Under the pieces are notes generated by a model. That model did no database searches, was not told the origin of the DNA, and saw nothing but the letters and a program-made list of their open reading frames with translations. 14,572 bases of DNA, taken from positions 1 through 14,572 of the forward strand of contig JBBITW010000090.1 in assembly GCA_037440525.1 (NCBI GenBank), read 5' to 3'. Made by a program: the position numbers and the translations under genes. The stretch comes from JBBITW01 sp037440525. GTDB lineage: Bacteria > Desulfobacterota > BSN033 > UBA1163. This document shows positions 1 through 6,845 of this stretch, piece by piece. The stretch's first letter is position 1. Every line of letters starts with the position of its first letter.

Positions 1-132
1 ATTATTGCTAAACTATTAGAGGTATCCGCTCGAAGGCTTTTTCACCCAACCTCCCCACTCTATAAGATTCGTTTTAAATACTTTTTCAGAGACCTCTATT
101 TGAGAGCCCTGAAAAAGTCCTTAATCAATTAA
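1..132 (+). CDS. Possible 3' end of an unrecognised gene, cut by the window edge
   Basis: Frame 1 is open from the first base to a TAA at 130-132, giving about 43 residues. The other two + frames hit stops within the first few codons. The translated tail is basic and aromatic-rich (it contains RRLFHPTSP and KYFFRDLYLRALKKS), which looks more like a protein C-terminus than random translation of AT-rich DNA. I do not recognise the family. An inverted repeat (80-89 with 109-118) lies inside the frame, so the signal could be a chance open frame through repeat DNA. Extending the contig leftwards would decide it. Confidence 0.3.
   Translation: MIAKLLEVSARRLFHPTSPLYKIRFKYFFRDLYLRALKKSLIN
80..118. 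repeat. Inverted repeat, 10-bp arms
   Basis: ACTTTTTCAG at 80-89 pairs perfectly with CTGAAAAAGT at 109-118 around a 19-nt loop. The loop holds a smaller CTCT/AGAG pairing. No T-run follows on either strand, so it is not a clear intrinsic terminator. It could be a remnant of an insertion-sequence end or a REP-like hairpin; this is inference. Confidence 0.5.
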
Positions 133-211
133 CCCCTCCATACCTCCCCTTAAAATAAGGGGAGACAGAATGAGGTTACATTAAAATATGGGGAGGCAAG
201 GTGGGGAGTTA
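129..211. repeat. REP-like imperfect inverted repeat
   Basis: The outer arms, TAACCCCTCCATACCTCCCC near 129-149 and GGGGAGGCAAGGTGGGGAGTTA near 190-211, are imperfect reverse complements. Nested inside is a perfect 9-bp hairpin, CTCCCCTTA (144-152) with TAAGGGGAG (156-164), loop AAA. The G/C-rich blocks in otherwise AT-rich DNA and the nested palindromes resemble the intergenic REP-type repeats common in bacterial genomes. The rest of the 133-389 gap holds only the ssb promoter region. Confidence 0.55.
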
Positions 212-312
212 TTATGATAGCAAGAAAGCATATTATTTACAAAAAATATTGCTCAATTTTGGCTATTATAAAGAGTTCAAAAAGATTAAAAAGATTCTCT
301 TGAAAAGAGAAT

Positions 313-340
313 TTGAAAGTGATAATTTATATTTTATAAA
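313..340 (+). promoter_or_regulatory. Candidate sigma70-type promoter of ssb
   Basis: TTGAAA at 313-318 is followed after 16 nt by TATAAA at 335-340. An alternative pair is TTGAAA at 300-305 with GATAAT at 321-326, with a 15-nt spacer. The region is very AT-rich, so chance matches are likely and the exact start site is uncertain. Confidence 0.3.
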
Positions 341-389
341 TCTTTGATCTTTTAAATTTAATAAATCCTTATCTAAAGGAGGGGGCCTT

Positions 390-809
390 ATGGCAGGAGT
401 GAATAAAGTTATACTCATTGGTAATTTGGGCGCTGATCCTGAGGTGAGATATCTGAGCAATGGAACAACGGTTGCCAATTTTCGGATGGCAACGACGGAA
501 AACTTCGTAAATCGTTCAGGAGAAAAGACCTCAATAACAGAATGGCATCGAATTGTAGCCTTTGGTAAACTTGCTGAGATATGTAGTGAATATTTGAATA
601 AGGGGAAACAGGTATATATTGAAGGGAAAATCCGCACTCGCTCCTGGGAAGATAAAGATGGTAATCGGAGGCGAACCACAGAAATTGTGGCTACCCAGAT
701 GCAGATGTTGGGAACACCAGGACCGCCAGTAGAAGCCTCTGTCGCGGAAAAGGATTTGGAGATTGATCAAGAAGGAATTTCAGAACCAGATGATGATGTT
801 CCATTTTAA
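390..809 (+). CDS. ssb: Single-stranded DNA-binding protein
   Basis: SSB coats single-stranded DNA during replication, recombination and repair and recruits partner proteins through its C-terminal tip. The 139-residue protein has the canonical OB fold at about residues 1-108: the start is MAGVNKVILIGNLGADPEVR, then EWHRIVAFGKLAE around 51-63, YIEGKIRTRSW around 76-86 and a final strand TEIVATQMQMLG. The linker is short (about 25 residues) and ends in the acidic tip DDDVPF, equivalent to the DDDIPF partner-binding tail of E. coli SSB. Total length is shorter than the 178 residues of E. coli SSB but normal for many bacteria. A strong ribosome-binding site, AAAGGAGG (375-382), sits 7 nt before the ATG. 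The gene appears monocistronic and converges on rodA with 28 nt between stop codons. Identity is secure. Confidence 0.97.
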   Translation: MAGVNKVILIGNLGADPEVRYLSNGTTVANFRMATTENFVNRSGEKTSITEWHRIVAFGKLAEICSEYLNKGKQVYIEGKIRTRSWEDKDGNRRRTTEIVATQMQMLGTPGPPVEASVAEKDLEIDQEGISEPDDDVPF

Positions 810-837
810 ATCCGAAATCTTCATCCGTATTTTGAAC

Positions 838-1935
838 TTAAAAAAGATACCTCCTCATACTTACATTTAATAGAAGACCAATCCCTATAAGGGTGGAGAG
901 GAGAAAAGATCCCCCATAACTCATTAAGGGTAGAGGGATTCCAACAACTGGCATTATACCAATTACCATCCCAATATTGATAAATATATGCCAGAATAGC
1001 ATCGCAACAACTCCGAAAGATATGATAGCTCCAAAACGATCCTTTGACTGCAAAGCAATCCGAAAACCCCAAAGGATAAGGATAAAATAGAGTCCCAACA
1101 CAAATAGGCATCCAACCAGTCCCCATTCTTCTCCTATGGCCGAAAAGACGAAATCTGTATGCTGTTCTGGCAGAAATCCCAGCCTACATTGAGTCCCTTT
1201 CATAAATCCCTTCCCAAAGATTCCTCCAGATCCCACAGCGATTTTCGATTGGATGATATGATAACCTGCTCCCAATGGGTCCATATCAGGATTCAAAAAG
1301 GTGATGATCCTTCTTCGTTGATAGTCTTTAAGGAAATGCCACACAATCGGCAGCATAGCTCCACCTATAGCAATGATAGCAAGGAGCGAAGAAAAACGAA
1401 CCTTGACAAAGAAAAGTATTGAGAAGAAGACCAATAATAGGATGATCGCTGTCCCGAGGTCAGGTTGTTTAAGTATTAAAACCATTGGTAAGATGATTAG
1501 AAAAAAAGGGAAATAAATTTGTTTAAGGGGATAACCCTCCTTATCCGGGGGCCTTTGAAAAAACTTTGCCAATGCTATGATGAGAGAGATCTTTATAAAT
1601 TCAGAGGGCTGGAAAGAAAGAGAACCAATCTTAAACCACCTCTGTGCTCCTGAGGTTATTATACCATAGCCCAATACAATCAAGAGAAGTATCAGCGTAA
1701 TGGTGTATATTGGATATGCGAAGTCCATATAATAACGGTATTCGATGAAGGCAACGATCAACATTACCCCTATACCAATTAAAAGCCACAAAGACTGCTT
1801 TATATAGATTGAGGTGCCTGATACATCTCCATTGGATGTTACGCTGTAGAGGTTCATGATACCAATAAAAGAAAGCAGTAGGGTCATCCCAAATATTGTC
1901 CAATCAAAATGGATTAATAATCTACGGTCAATCAT
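838..1935 (-). CDS. rodA: Rod shape-determining peptidoglycan glycosyltransferase RodA
   Basis: RodA is a SEDS-family integral membrane glycosyltransferase that polymerises lipid II into glycan strands for side-wall growth, in complex with the PBP2 encoded just upstream. The 365 residues are almost entirely hydrophobic segments, consistent with the usual ten transmembrane helices. Family signatures are visible: FDWTIFG in the first helix, KQPDLGTA at 156-163 (with the functionally important Asp of this motif at 159), the large loop GIFGKGFMKGTQ...LPEQHTDFVF at 238-264 (second key Asp at 261), and GIPLPLMSYGGS at 332-343. The start codon overlaps the end of mrdA by 8 nt (ATGATTGA) and has only a weak upstream AAGGA, suggesting translational coupling. 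It is the last gene of the mre operon. No clear intrinsic terminator is seen in the 28 nt before the convergent ssb stop. Length and motifs are normal. Confidence 0.97.
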   Translation of the reverse strand: MIDRRLLIHFDWTIFGMTLLLSFIGIMNLYSVTSNGDVSGTSIYIKQSLWLLIGIGVMLIVAFIEYRYYMDFAYPIYTITLILLLIVLGYGIITSGAQRWFKIGSLSFQPSEFIKISLIIALAKFFQRPPDKEGYPLKQIYFPFFLIILPMVLILKQPDLGTAIILLLVFFSILFFVKVRFSSLLAIIAIGGAMLPIVWHFLKDYQRRRIITFLNPDMDPLGAGYHIIQSKIAVGSGGIFGKGFMKGTQCRLGFLPEQHTDFVFSAIGEEWGLVGCLFVLGLYFILILWGFRIALQSKDRFGAIISFGVVAMLFWHIFINIGMVIGIMPVVGIPLPLMSYGGSFLLSTLIGIGLLLNVSMRRYLF

Positions 1936-3787
1936 ATATCTTATTCAATCCTTCCGCTATAGTAGTAGAGGTTGAATTTTCGATTTTGAAATAGCCTTCG
2001 ATTACCTTCCTGGCAATAGGAACTGCTGCAGCTGCTCCAAAACCACCGTGTTCTACAAGGACAGACAGGGCTATCTTTGGATCTTCCCATGGGGCATAGG
2101 CAACGAACCATGCATGGTCTCTGAATCTCAGAGGCATCCGATTCATATCCCCCCTCTTAAAATTATCAGGCATTCTAACTACCTGGGCTGTCCCTGTCTT
2201 GCCTGCGACTTTTACTTCCTTAAGGGCACATCCCCATCCTGTGCCCTGGGGTTCATTAACAACACCGAGGAGGGCTTCCTGAATTATACGGAGATTCTTC
2301 TCAGATATATGAACCCTCCCCAATTCAACTGGTGGATACTCTCTTAATATCTCACCAGAGGGATTCTCCACCCTTTCTACTACCTGTGGTAAATAGAGTT
2401 TCCCTCCGTTGGCAATGGCTGAAATGAGCAAAGCAAGCTGAAGCGGGGTAACATTTAAATACCCCTGCCCTACAGCAAAAGAAATTGTCTCTCCGCTATA
2501 CCAGGATACCCCGAGATATTTTCTCTTCCAAAAGCTTGAAGGCAAAACCCCTGGCCTCTCGTGAGGAAGTGAAATCCCTGTCTTTTTTCCCAGGCCAAAT
2601 TCATTAGCATAGCGTGAGATATTATCCACTCCAACCTTCAATCCTACCTGGTAGAAATAGATATCACAGGACTCAACGATTGCACGATGAAGGTTTACTG
2701 ACCCATGTCCCCCATCTTTCCAGCACCTAAAATTTCTATTTCCATAGTTGTAAAAACCTGTACAGGTCAACTGTGTTTGAGGTGTTATCGCCCCTGTCTC
2801 AAGCCCGGCAATTGCAGTGATGATCTTAAATACAGAGCCTGGGGGATATTGACCCTGAATACCTTTATTCTGAAGGGGACGATGGGGATTCTCCATGAGG
2901 GCCCTCCAATCTTCCTGCGAAATCTTATGGGCAAAAAGATTGGGATCGAAAGAAGGTTTACTCACCATGGCTAAAATCCTGCCTGTCTTAGGATCCATTG
3001 CAATTAGGGCCCCATTCTTATCTTTAAATGCCTCCTCAGCTATCATTTGAAGATCAATATCTATTGTGGAGATAAGGTTATTTCCAGCAGTTGGCTCAAC
3101 TCTTCTCAGGGGTTTTATCTCTCTTCCAAATGCATCCACCTCTACCTGCTGTCCACCATCCCTTCCCTTCAAATCTGCCTCCCATTGATACTCCATACCA
3201 TATTTTCCCACGAATGACCCCAATCTATAATTTTTTGCCCCTTTCAGTTCATCCTCATCAATCTCTCCTAAATAACCAATTAAATGGGCCGCAAGTTCCC
3301 CATATGGATAAAACCTCCTCGGTCTTACATCCACAAGCATTCCCGGAAGGTAGATACGGTTAGATTCGAGCATGGCAAGTTCCTTCCAATCGATATCTGA
3401 CTTGATCTTAACAGGTCTAAATGCAAACCGACGTTTTATACCCTTCAGTCTGCTTTTTAACTCATCCTCACTTAGATTAAGATATCCTGCTACCTGTTTA
3501 ACGGTGTATTGATCTTCTCTAAGGTCTTCAGGAATGAGATAAACCTCAAATGAAGGCCTGTTATGAGCCAGTGCCCTACCCTTTCTATCCAGTATCATTC
3601 CCCTTTCAGCAGGATTGTCGCGAATCCTAATCCTGTTATTCTCTGATAATCGCTTAAACTCACTCCCCTTTATCACTTGCAGGGACCAAAGGGAGAGAAT
3701 GATCAGAAAAAAGGCAATCCCTGTAAAGGTTTTAAAATATCTCTGCCTCTCTTGAAGATCTTCCATTCTTCTGGTATCTAATTCCAT
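1928..3787 (-). CDS. mrdA: Penicillin-binding protein 2 (elongasome D,D-transpeptidase)
   Basis: PBP2 is the class B penicillin-binding protein that cross-links peptidoglycan made by RodA. The 619 residues show a short cytoplasmic N-terminus, one membrane anchor at about 21-39 (FTGIAFFLIILSLWSLQV), a pedestal region beginning with the typical NPAERGMILDRKGRALAHNRP (58-78), and the C-terminal transpeptidase domain from about 255. Catalytic motifs are intact: SVFK at 318-321 with nucleophile Ser318, SCD at 373-375 (the SxD form normal for PBP2) and KTGTAQ at 530-535. YPYGELAAHLIGY at 160-172 is also typical. The start is supported by GAGAAAGGGG upstream on the - strand, and the gene begins 6 nt after the mreD stop. 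It overlaps rodA by 8 nt. Length agrees with E. coli PBP2 (633). Identity is secure. Confidence 0.97.
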   Translation of the reverse strand: MELDTRRMEDLQERQRYFKTFTGIAFFLIILSLWSLQVIKGSEFKRLSENNRIRIRDNPAERGMILDRKGRALAHNRPSFEVYLIPEDLREDQYTVKQVAGYLNLSEDELKSRLKGIKRRFAFRPVKIKSDIDWKELAMLESNRIYLPGMLVDVRPRRFYPYGELAAHLIGYLGEIDEDELKGAKNYRLGSFVGKYGMEYQWEADLKGRDGGQQVEVDAFGREIKPLRRVEPTAGNNLISTIDIDLQMIAEEAFKDKNGALIAMDPKTGRILAMVSKPSFDPNLFAHKISQEDWRALMENPHRPLQNKGIQGQYPPGSVFKIITAIAGLETGAITPQTQLTCTGFYNYGNRNFRCWKDGGHGSVNLHRAIVESCDIYFYQVGLKVGVDNISRYANEFGLGKKTGISLPHERPGVLPSSFWKRKYLGVSWYSGETISFAVGQGYLNVTPLQLALLISAIANGGKLYLPQVVERVENPSGEILREYPPVELGRVHISEKNLRIIQEALLGVVNEPQGTGWGCALKEVKVAGKTGTAQVVRMPDNFKRGDMNRMPLRFRDHAWFVAYAPWEDPKIALSVLVEHGGFGAAAAVPIARKVIEGYFKIENSTSTTIAEGLNKIYD

Positions 3788-3793
3788 CTTTAT

Positions 3794-4318
3794 CTATCCC
3801 CTTTCTCCCGCTCCCCTTGAAGGATAATGAAATATTAGAAAGGATCCTTTTCTAAATATGAAAAAGAAGAATGGGGATATAATGGCCGTGGAGACTGCCT
3901 GGGGAAGGAAACGGGTAAACCATAAAGGATATAGACTCTGAACAGGCCCTGGATTAAGGACTTTTAAAAGTATAAGGATAAGAATCCCTTCGGTCAATGT
4001 AAAGATGAACGTGAAAAAAGATTGGGAATGAAAACTCTCTAAATAGAAACGATCTTTAAAGAAGAGGGCTATATAAAATATGAATGGTCTTACGAAGGTA
4101 AAGAGGCCAAAAGAGTTTCCTGAAAAGACATCCATGAGATATCCTATAAAGAATGCCAAAAACCCTCCTGAAATGGGTGGATACGAAAGGCTCAGATACA
4201 GTGTAGTGATCATCATCAGATCAGGCCTTATTCTATTAACAATAATGGGTGAAAAAAAGGTCATCTGGATGGTCAAAAAAATGATTATTAATAAGATGGG
4301 TGGTATAATCCGTCTCAT
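3794..4318 (-). CDS. mreD: Rod shape-determining membrane protein MreD
   Basis: MreD is a small polytopic inner-membrane protein of the elongasome that binds MreC and influences PBP2/RodA activity. The 174 residues contain about five hydrophobic segments. Family landmarks are RPDLMMITTLYLSL at 31-44 following the first helix, and the conserved GYLMDVFSGNSFG at 59-71. Sequence conservation of MreD is generally low, so position between mreC and mrdA is strong supporting evidence. The ATG overlaps the mreC stop by 4 nt (ATGA), the classic coupling arrangement, with AGGAAGGG just upstream inside mreC. Length matches the family (about 160-170). Confidence 0.93.
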   Translation of the reverse strand: MRRIIPPILLIIIFLTIQMTFFSPIIVNRIRPDLMMITTLYLSLSYPPISGGFLAFFIGYLMDVFSGNSFGLFTFVRPFIFYIALFFKDRFYLESFHSQSFFTFIFTLTEGILILILLKVLNPGPVQSLYPLWFTRFLPQAVSTAIISPFFFFIFRKGSFLIFHYPSRGAGERG

Positions 4319-5187
4319 TTACCCTTCCTAAGTTTCCTCGTCTCATCCTCCAAAAGAAGAGGGGGCTCAAGGATGATAAGGACCTCCTCCAACCTTGTCA
4401 GATCTATAGCCGGAGATAATTCAGCATACTGAAAGATGCCATGGCCCTGTTTCTCTACTTTCCTTATCTGCCCCACTAATAAACCCTTAGGGAAATTCCC
4501 ACCAATACCTGAAGTTACGACTATGTCCCCAACTGCCACATCTTCGTTTCGTAAGAGATATTTCAACTGGCATCGATTCTCCCCTGTCCCCTCCACAATA
4601 GTTTTGGCACGGCTCCGTTGAATAACCGCATCGATTGCGCTATTGTAGTCTGTGATTAGAAGAACGACGGAGTGATGGGAGGATGTCTTTATAACCTGCC
4701 CCACCACACCCCCATTTGTAATAACGGCCATTCTGCTCCGAACACCTTCTCTTTCTCCCTTGTTAATCGTAATACTTTTAAACCAGCCCGATGGATCATG
4801 GCCAATAACCTCACCTACAATTGCTTTTGTTGAAATTGTATCTTTAAATTGAAGAAGCCCCTTGAGACGCTCACTTGCCAGAACATATTCTCTTAACTGC
4901 TGATTTTCTCTTTGAAGCTCAGTAATTCTTTTTTGAAGCATGGTATTCTCTTTTTGAAGTTGGATAAGGAAGACATAACCTCGAAAGAATTCATGAACAG
5001 ACCCGGTGATGAATTTTGAGACCTTATGGAGAGGAGAGCAAAGCTCTATGAATAGAGAATCAAAAAAATCTAATCCCTTTTGTTGTTTCACCCTTAAAGA
5101 CATCAGAATAAGGGTAAATAACAAAAGAAGGAGTATAATAGACGAAATGGCATATTTTCGAAAGAGGAAAAAGCTCCTTATCCTCAT
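4315..5187 (-). CDS. mreC: Rod shape-determining protein MreC
   Basis: MreC is a bitopic inner-membrane protein whose periplasmic beta-rich domain binds and activates PBP2, linking MreB filaments to wall synthesis. In the 290 residues, a basic N-terminus precedes one transmembrane helix (about 14-32). A coiled coil runs from about 75 to 112 (heptads rich in Gln, Glu and Leu such as QKRITELQRENQQLRE), followed by the beta domain with GWFKSITINKGEREGV at 134-149 and VVTSGIGGNFPKGLLVGQI at 223-241, both conserved in the family. The frame can also begin at a TTG one codon upstream (5190); the ATG at 5187 is preferred because it is the standard codon. Ribosome-binding signals are weak (AAAG), consistent with coupling to mreB, whose stop lies 6 nt upstream. 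Length is typical. Confidence 0.96.
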   Translation of the reverse strand: MRIRSFFLFRKYAISSIILLLLLFTLILMSLRVKQQKGLDFFDSLFIELCSPLHKVSKFITGSVHEFFRGYVFLIQLQKENTMLQKRITELQRENQQLREYVLASERLKGLLQFKDTISTKAIVGEVIGHDPSGWFKSITINKGEREGVRSRMAVITNGGVVGQVIKTSSHHSVVLLITDYNSAIDAVIQRSRAKTIVEGTGENRCQLKYLLRNEDVAVGDIVVTSGIGGNFPKGLLVGQIRKVEKQGHGIFQYAELSPAIDLTRLEEVLIILEPPLLLEDETRKLRKGK

Positions 5188-5193
5188 CAATCT

Positions 5194-6231
5194 TTAGTAT
5201 TGGAATGTTACCGTTCGAAGTAGATTTTCGTTATCAAGGACCTTACCCGCACCTAAAACGATTGATGAAAGAGGATCATCTACAATTGTAATTGGAAGCC
5301 CTGTAACCTCTCTCAGCAGCACATCTAAATTCTTCAGAAGGGCCCCTCCTCCCACAAGGACAATCCCCTTATCTACGATATCAGCAGAGAGCTCAGGAGG
5401 GGTCTCTTCGAGGGTGATACGAACAGTATCGATGATCATATTTATTGATTCTGCTAATGCCTCCCTTACTTCTTCGCTGTTTATTTCGAGGGTTTTTGGA
5501 ATCCCTGTGACAAGATCCCTACCTTTTACCTCCATCGTTTCTGGGTTTTCCTCAGGGTAAGCCGTTCCAATATTGATCTTTATCAATTCTGCTGTTCGTT
5601 CCCCAATAAGTAGGTTATACTTCCTCTTCACATACTGAACTATGGCCTCATCCATCTTATCTCCAGCCACCCTAATGGATTGACTAGTTACAATACCAGA
5701 AAGCGAGATCACGGCAACCTCTGTTGTTCCACCACCAATATCGACTATCATATTACCCGAGGCCTCTGTTATATCAAGCCCAGCACCAATTGCCCCGGCC
5801 ATAGGTTCCTCAATGAGGTAAATCTCCCTTGCCCCAGCAGACTGCGCAGACTCACGAACTGCCCTTTTCTCCACAGGGGTAATCCCCGAAGGGACGGAGA
5901 TAACAACCCGTGGCCTAAGCAATGCCTTACGGTTATGAACCTTGGCAATGAAATAACGAAGCATCTCTCCTGTGACTTCGAAATCGGCAATCACCCCATC
6001 CTTCATTGGCCTTATGGCATAGATGTTTCCCGGTGTTCTGCCAAGCATATCCTTTGCATCCCTACCTACAGCCAGGATACGCCTCTCCCCCCTTGAATCT
6101 CTCTGAATGGCGACTACAGATGGTTCTGAAACAACGATCCCTTTTCCTTTTACATAGACCACAGTATTGGCCGTGCCCAAATCAATAGCCAAATCTGTTG
6201 AAAAGAGACCCAACAATGAGTTTAGTACCAT
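5194..6231 (-). CDS. mreB: Rod shape-determining actin homologue MreB
   Basis: MreB is the cytoplasmic actin-like ATPase that forms membrane-associated antiparallel filaments and orients the elongation machinery. The 345-residue sequence carries the actin-fold nucleotide-binding motifs in order: phosphate-1 loop AIDLGTANTVVYVKGKG at 15-31, VPSGITPVEKRAVRESA at 113-129, the catalytic-glutamate region LIEEPMAGAIGAG at 139-151, phosphate-2 VDIGGGTTEVAV at 163-174 and the adenosine motif LVGGGALLKNLD at 292-303. An N-terminal hydrophobic stretch (LNSLLGLF) is suitable for membrane contact. The start at 6231 is supported by AGGAG about 6 nt upstream. The gene heads the five-gene elongasome operon, with a promoter at 6260-6288. 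Identity and length are fully typical. Confidence 0.98.
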   Translation of the reverse strand: MVLNSLLGLFSTDLAIDLGTANTVVYVKGKGIVVSEPSVVAIQRDSRGERRILAVGRDAKDMLGRTPGNIYAIRPMKDGVIADFEVTGEMLRYFIAKVHNRKALLRPRVVISVPSGITPVEKRAVRESAQSAGAREIYLIEEPMAGAIGAGLDITEASGNMIVDIGGGTTEVAVISLSGIVTSQSIRVAGDKMDEAIVQYVKRKYNLLIGERTAELIKINIGTAYPEENPETMEVKGRDLVTGIPKTLEINSEEVREALAESINMIIDTVRITLEETPPELSADIVDKGIVLVGGGALLKNLDVLLREVTGLPITIVDDPLSSIVLGAGKVLDNENLLRTVTFQY

Positions 6232-6259
6232 TCATGTCTCCTATCATCAATCTTAAACT

Positions 6260-6288
6260 ATATTAACAAATCCTAACATTTGATTCAA
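6260..6288 (-). promoter_or_regulatory. Candidate sigma70-type promoter of the mreBCD-mrdA-rodA operon
   Basis: Read on the - strand, TTGAAT (6288-6283) is followed after exactly 17 nt by TAATAT (6265-6260). Each hexamer matches the consensus at four of six positions. Transcription would start near 6253, giving a leader of about 22 nt that includes the AGGAG of mreB. This fits an operon head, but no experimental support is visible in sequence. Confidence 0.5.
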
Positions 6289-6440
6289 GAAAAATTATTT
6301 TTTAAATGTAACCCGTCACTTAAATGGGGCTAAATTAAAAGATCTGGCAGGAATATCCTCAAAAATCTTATCAATCGGACGATTTAAATTTATGGTTCTT
6401 CTCCAATTTAGTTGCTAAAAAGGATTCTCTGACAGAATCG

Positions 6441-6473
6441 GATCCGCCTCTGGAGGAAAAGACTTTATTAGTG
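6441..6473 (+). repeat. Short intergenic repeat, copy 1
   Basis: The segment begins GATCCGCCTCTGGAGGAAAA and continues GACTTTATTAGTG. It resembles the segment at 13432-13460 (GATCCGCCTTTGGCGGAAAG, then GCTTTTAGT). Both contain a TCCGCC/GGCGGA-type palindrome, perfect at the second site and with one mismatch here. Recurrence in two unrelated intergenic gaps points to a dispersed REP-like family. Confidence 0.5.
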
Positions 6474-6581
6474 CCTTAAGAATTCTTTTAACTTCTCATA
6501 ATCTCTATTTTTGTAAATATCTAAACATGCTTTTATATGATCTTTACTAAATTTTTAATTCTTTGTAATTCTTAAGCATTT

Positions 6582-6610
6582 CCCTTGAATCCTTGACCCC
6601 TTGAATCCTT
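6582..6610. repeat. Direct repeat of 13 bp, 16-bp period
   Basis: CCCTTGAATCCTT occurs at 6582-6594 and again at 6598-6610, separated by GAC. The two copies are identical. This is a minimal tandem repeat of the kind that changes copy number by slippage. It lies just upstream (on the - strand) of the relic frame starting at 6579. Confidence 0.6.
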
Positions 6611-6740
6611 TAGATTTTGTCAACTTTTTTGGAGATGATCCAAATTTTTTTGTTAAAGGTAACCAAGTGACTGATATAGCTGGCCTTTATTTCTTTCATA
6701 AATTATGTGGAATTTTTAAAAGAAATCTATAAGACTCTTT

Positions 6741-6769
6741 CTAAATACTCTTCAGATACATCCTATAAT
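6741..6769 (+). promoter_or_regulatory. Candidate promoter of the ppiD-like gene
   Basis: A perfect -10 hexamer TATAAT lies at 6764-6769, about 76 nt before the start codon. At 17-nt spacing the -35 position reads CTAAAT (6741-6746), a poor match, so activation or a different sigma factor may be involved. Support rests on the -10 alone. Confidence 0.35.
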
Positions 6770-6845
6770 CAAAACAATTAATTACCCCCCCTTGTCTTTT
6801 TTTGAAGGATTGATTAATATTTTCAATTATGAAAGGAGTTATCTT

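Larger units (their letters stand above)
6232..6845. other. Divergent intergenic region with relics and repeats
   Basis: This 614-bp region separates divergent mreB and ppiD. It contains the mreB promoter, a hairpin GATTCT/AGAATC at 6423-6439, a repeat at 6441-6473 that recurs near 13432, two 13-bp direct repeats (6582-6594 and 6598-6610), and a TATAAT before ppiD. On the - strand, a small frame starts at 6579 (MLKNYKELKI) and stops at 6547. A one-base shift in an A-run would join it to a second open stretch ending at 6468. On the + strand, a start-less frame is open from 6589 to a TAA near 6732. These look like decayed gene fragments; no intact gene was found. Confidence 0.5.

Noticed and set aside
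810..837. Bidirectional terminator between the convergent ssb and rodA stops
   Set aside because: I looked for a hairpin followed by a T-run in the 28-nt gap and flanks and found none.
5680..6096. Long + strand open frame opposite mreB (138 codons)
   Set aside because: It lies entirely within mreB, lacks a ribosome-binding site and has no recognisable features. It is the antisense shadow of a conserved gene.
6792..6845. Longer TTG start for the PpiD-like gene, adding 18 residues
   Set aside because: No ribosome-binding site precedes the TTG, while AAAGGAG sits 7 nt before the ATG at 6846 and the shorter protein begins like known PpiD.
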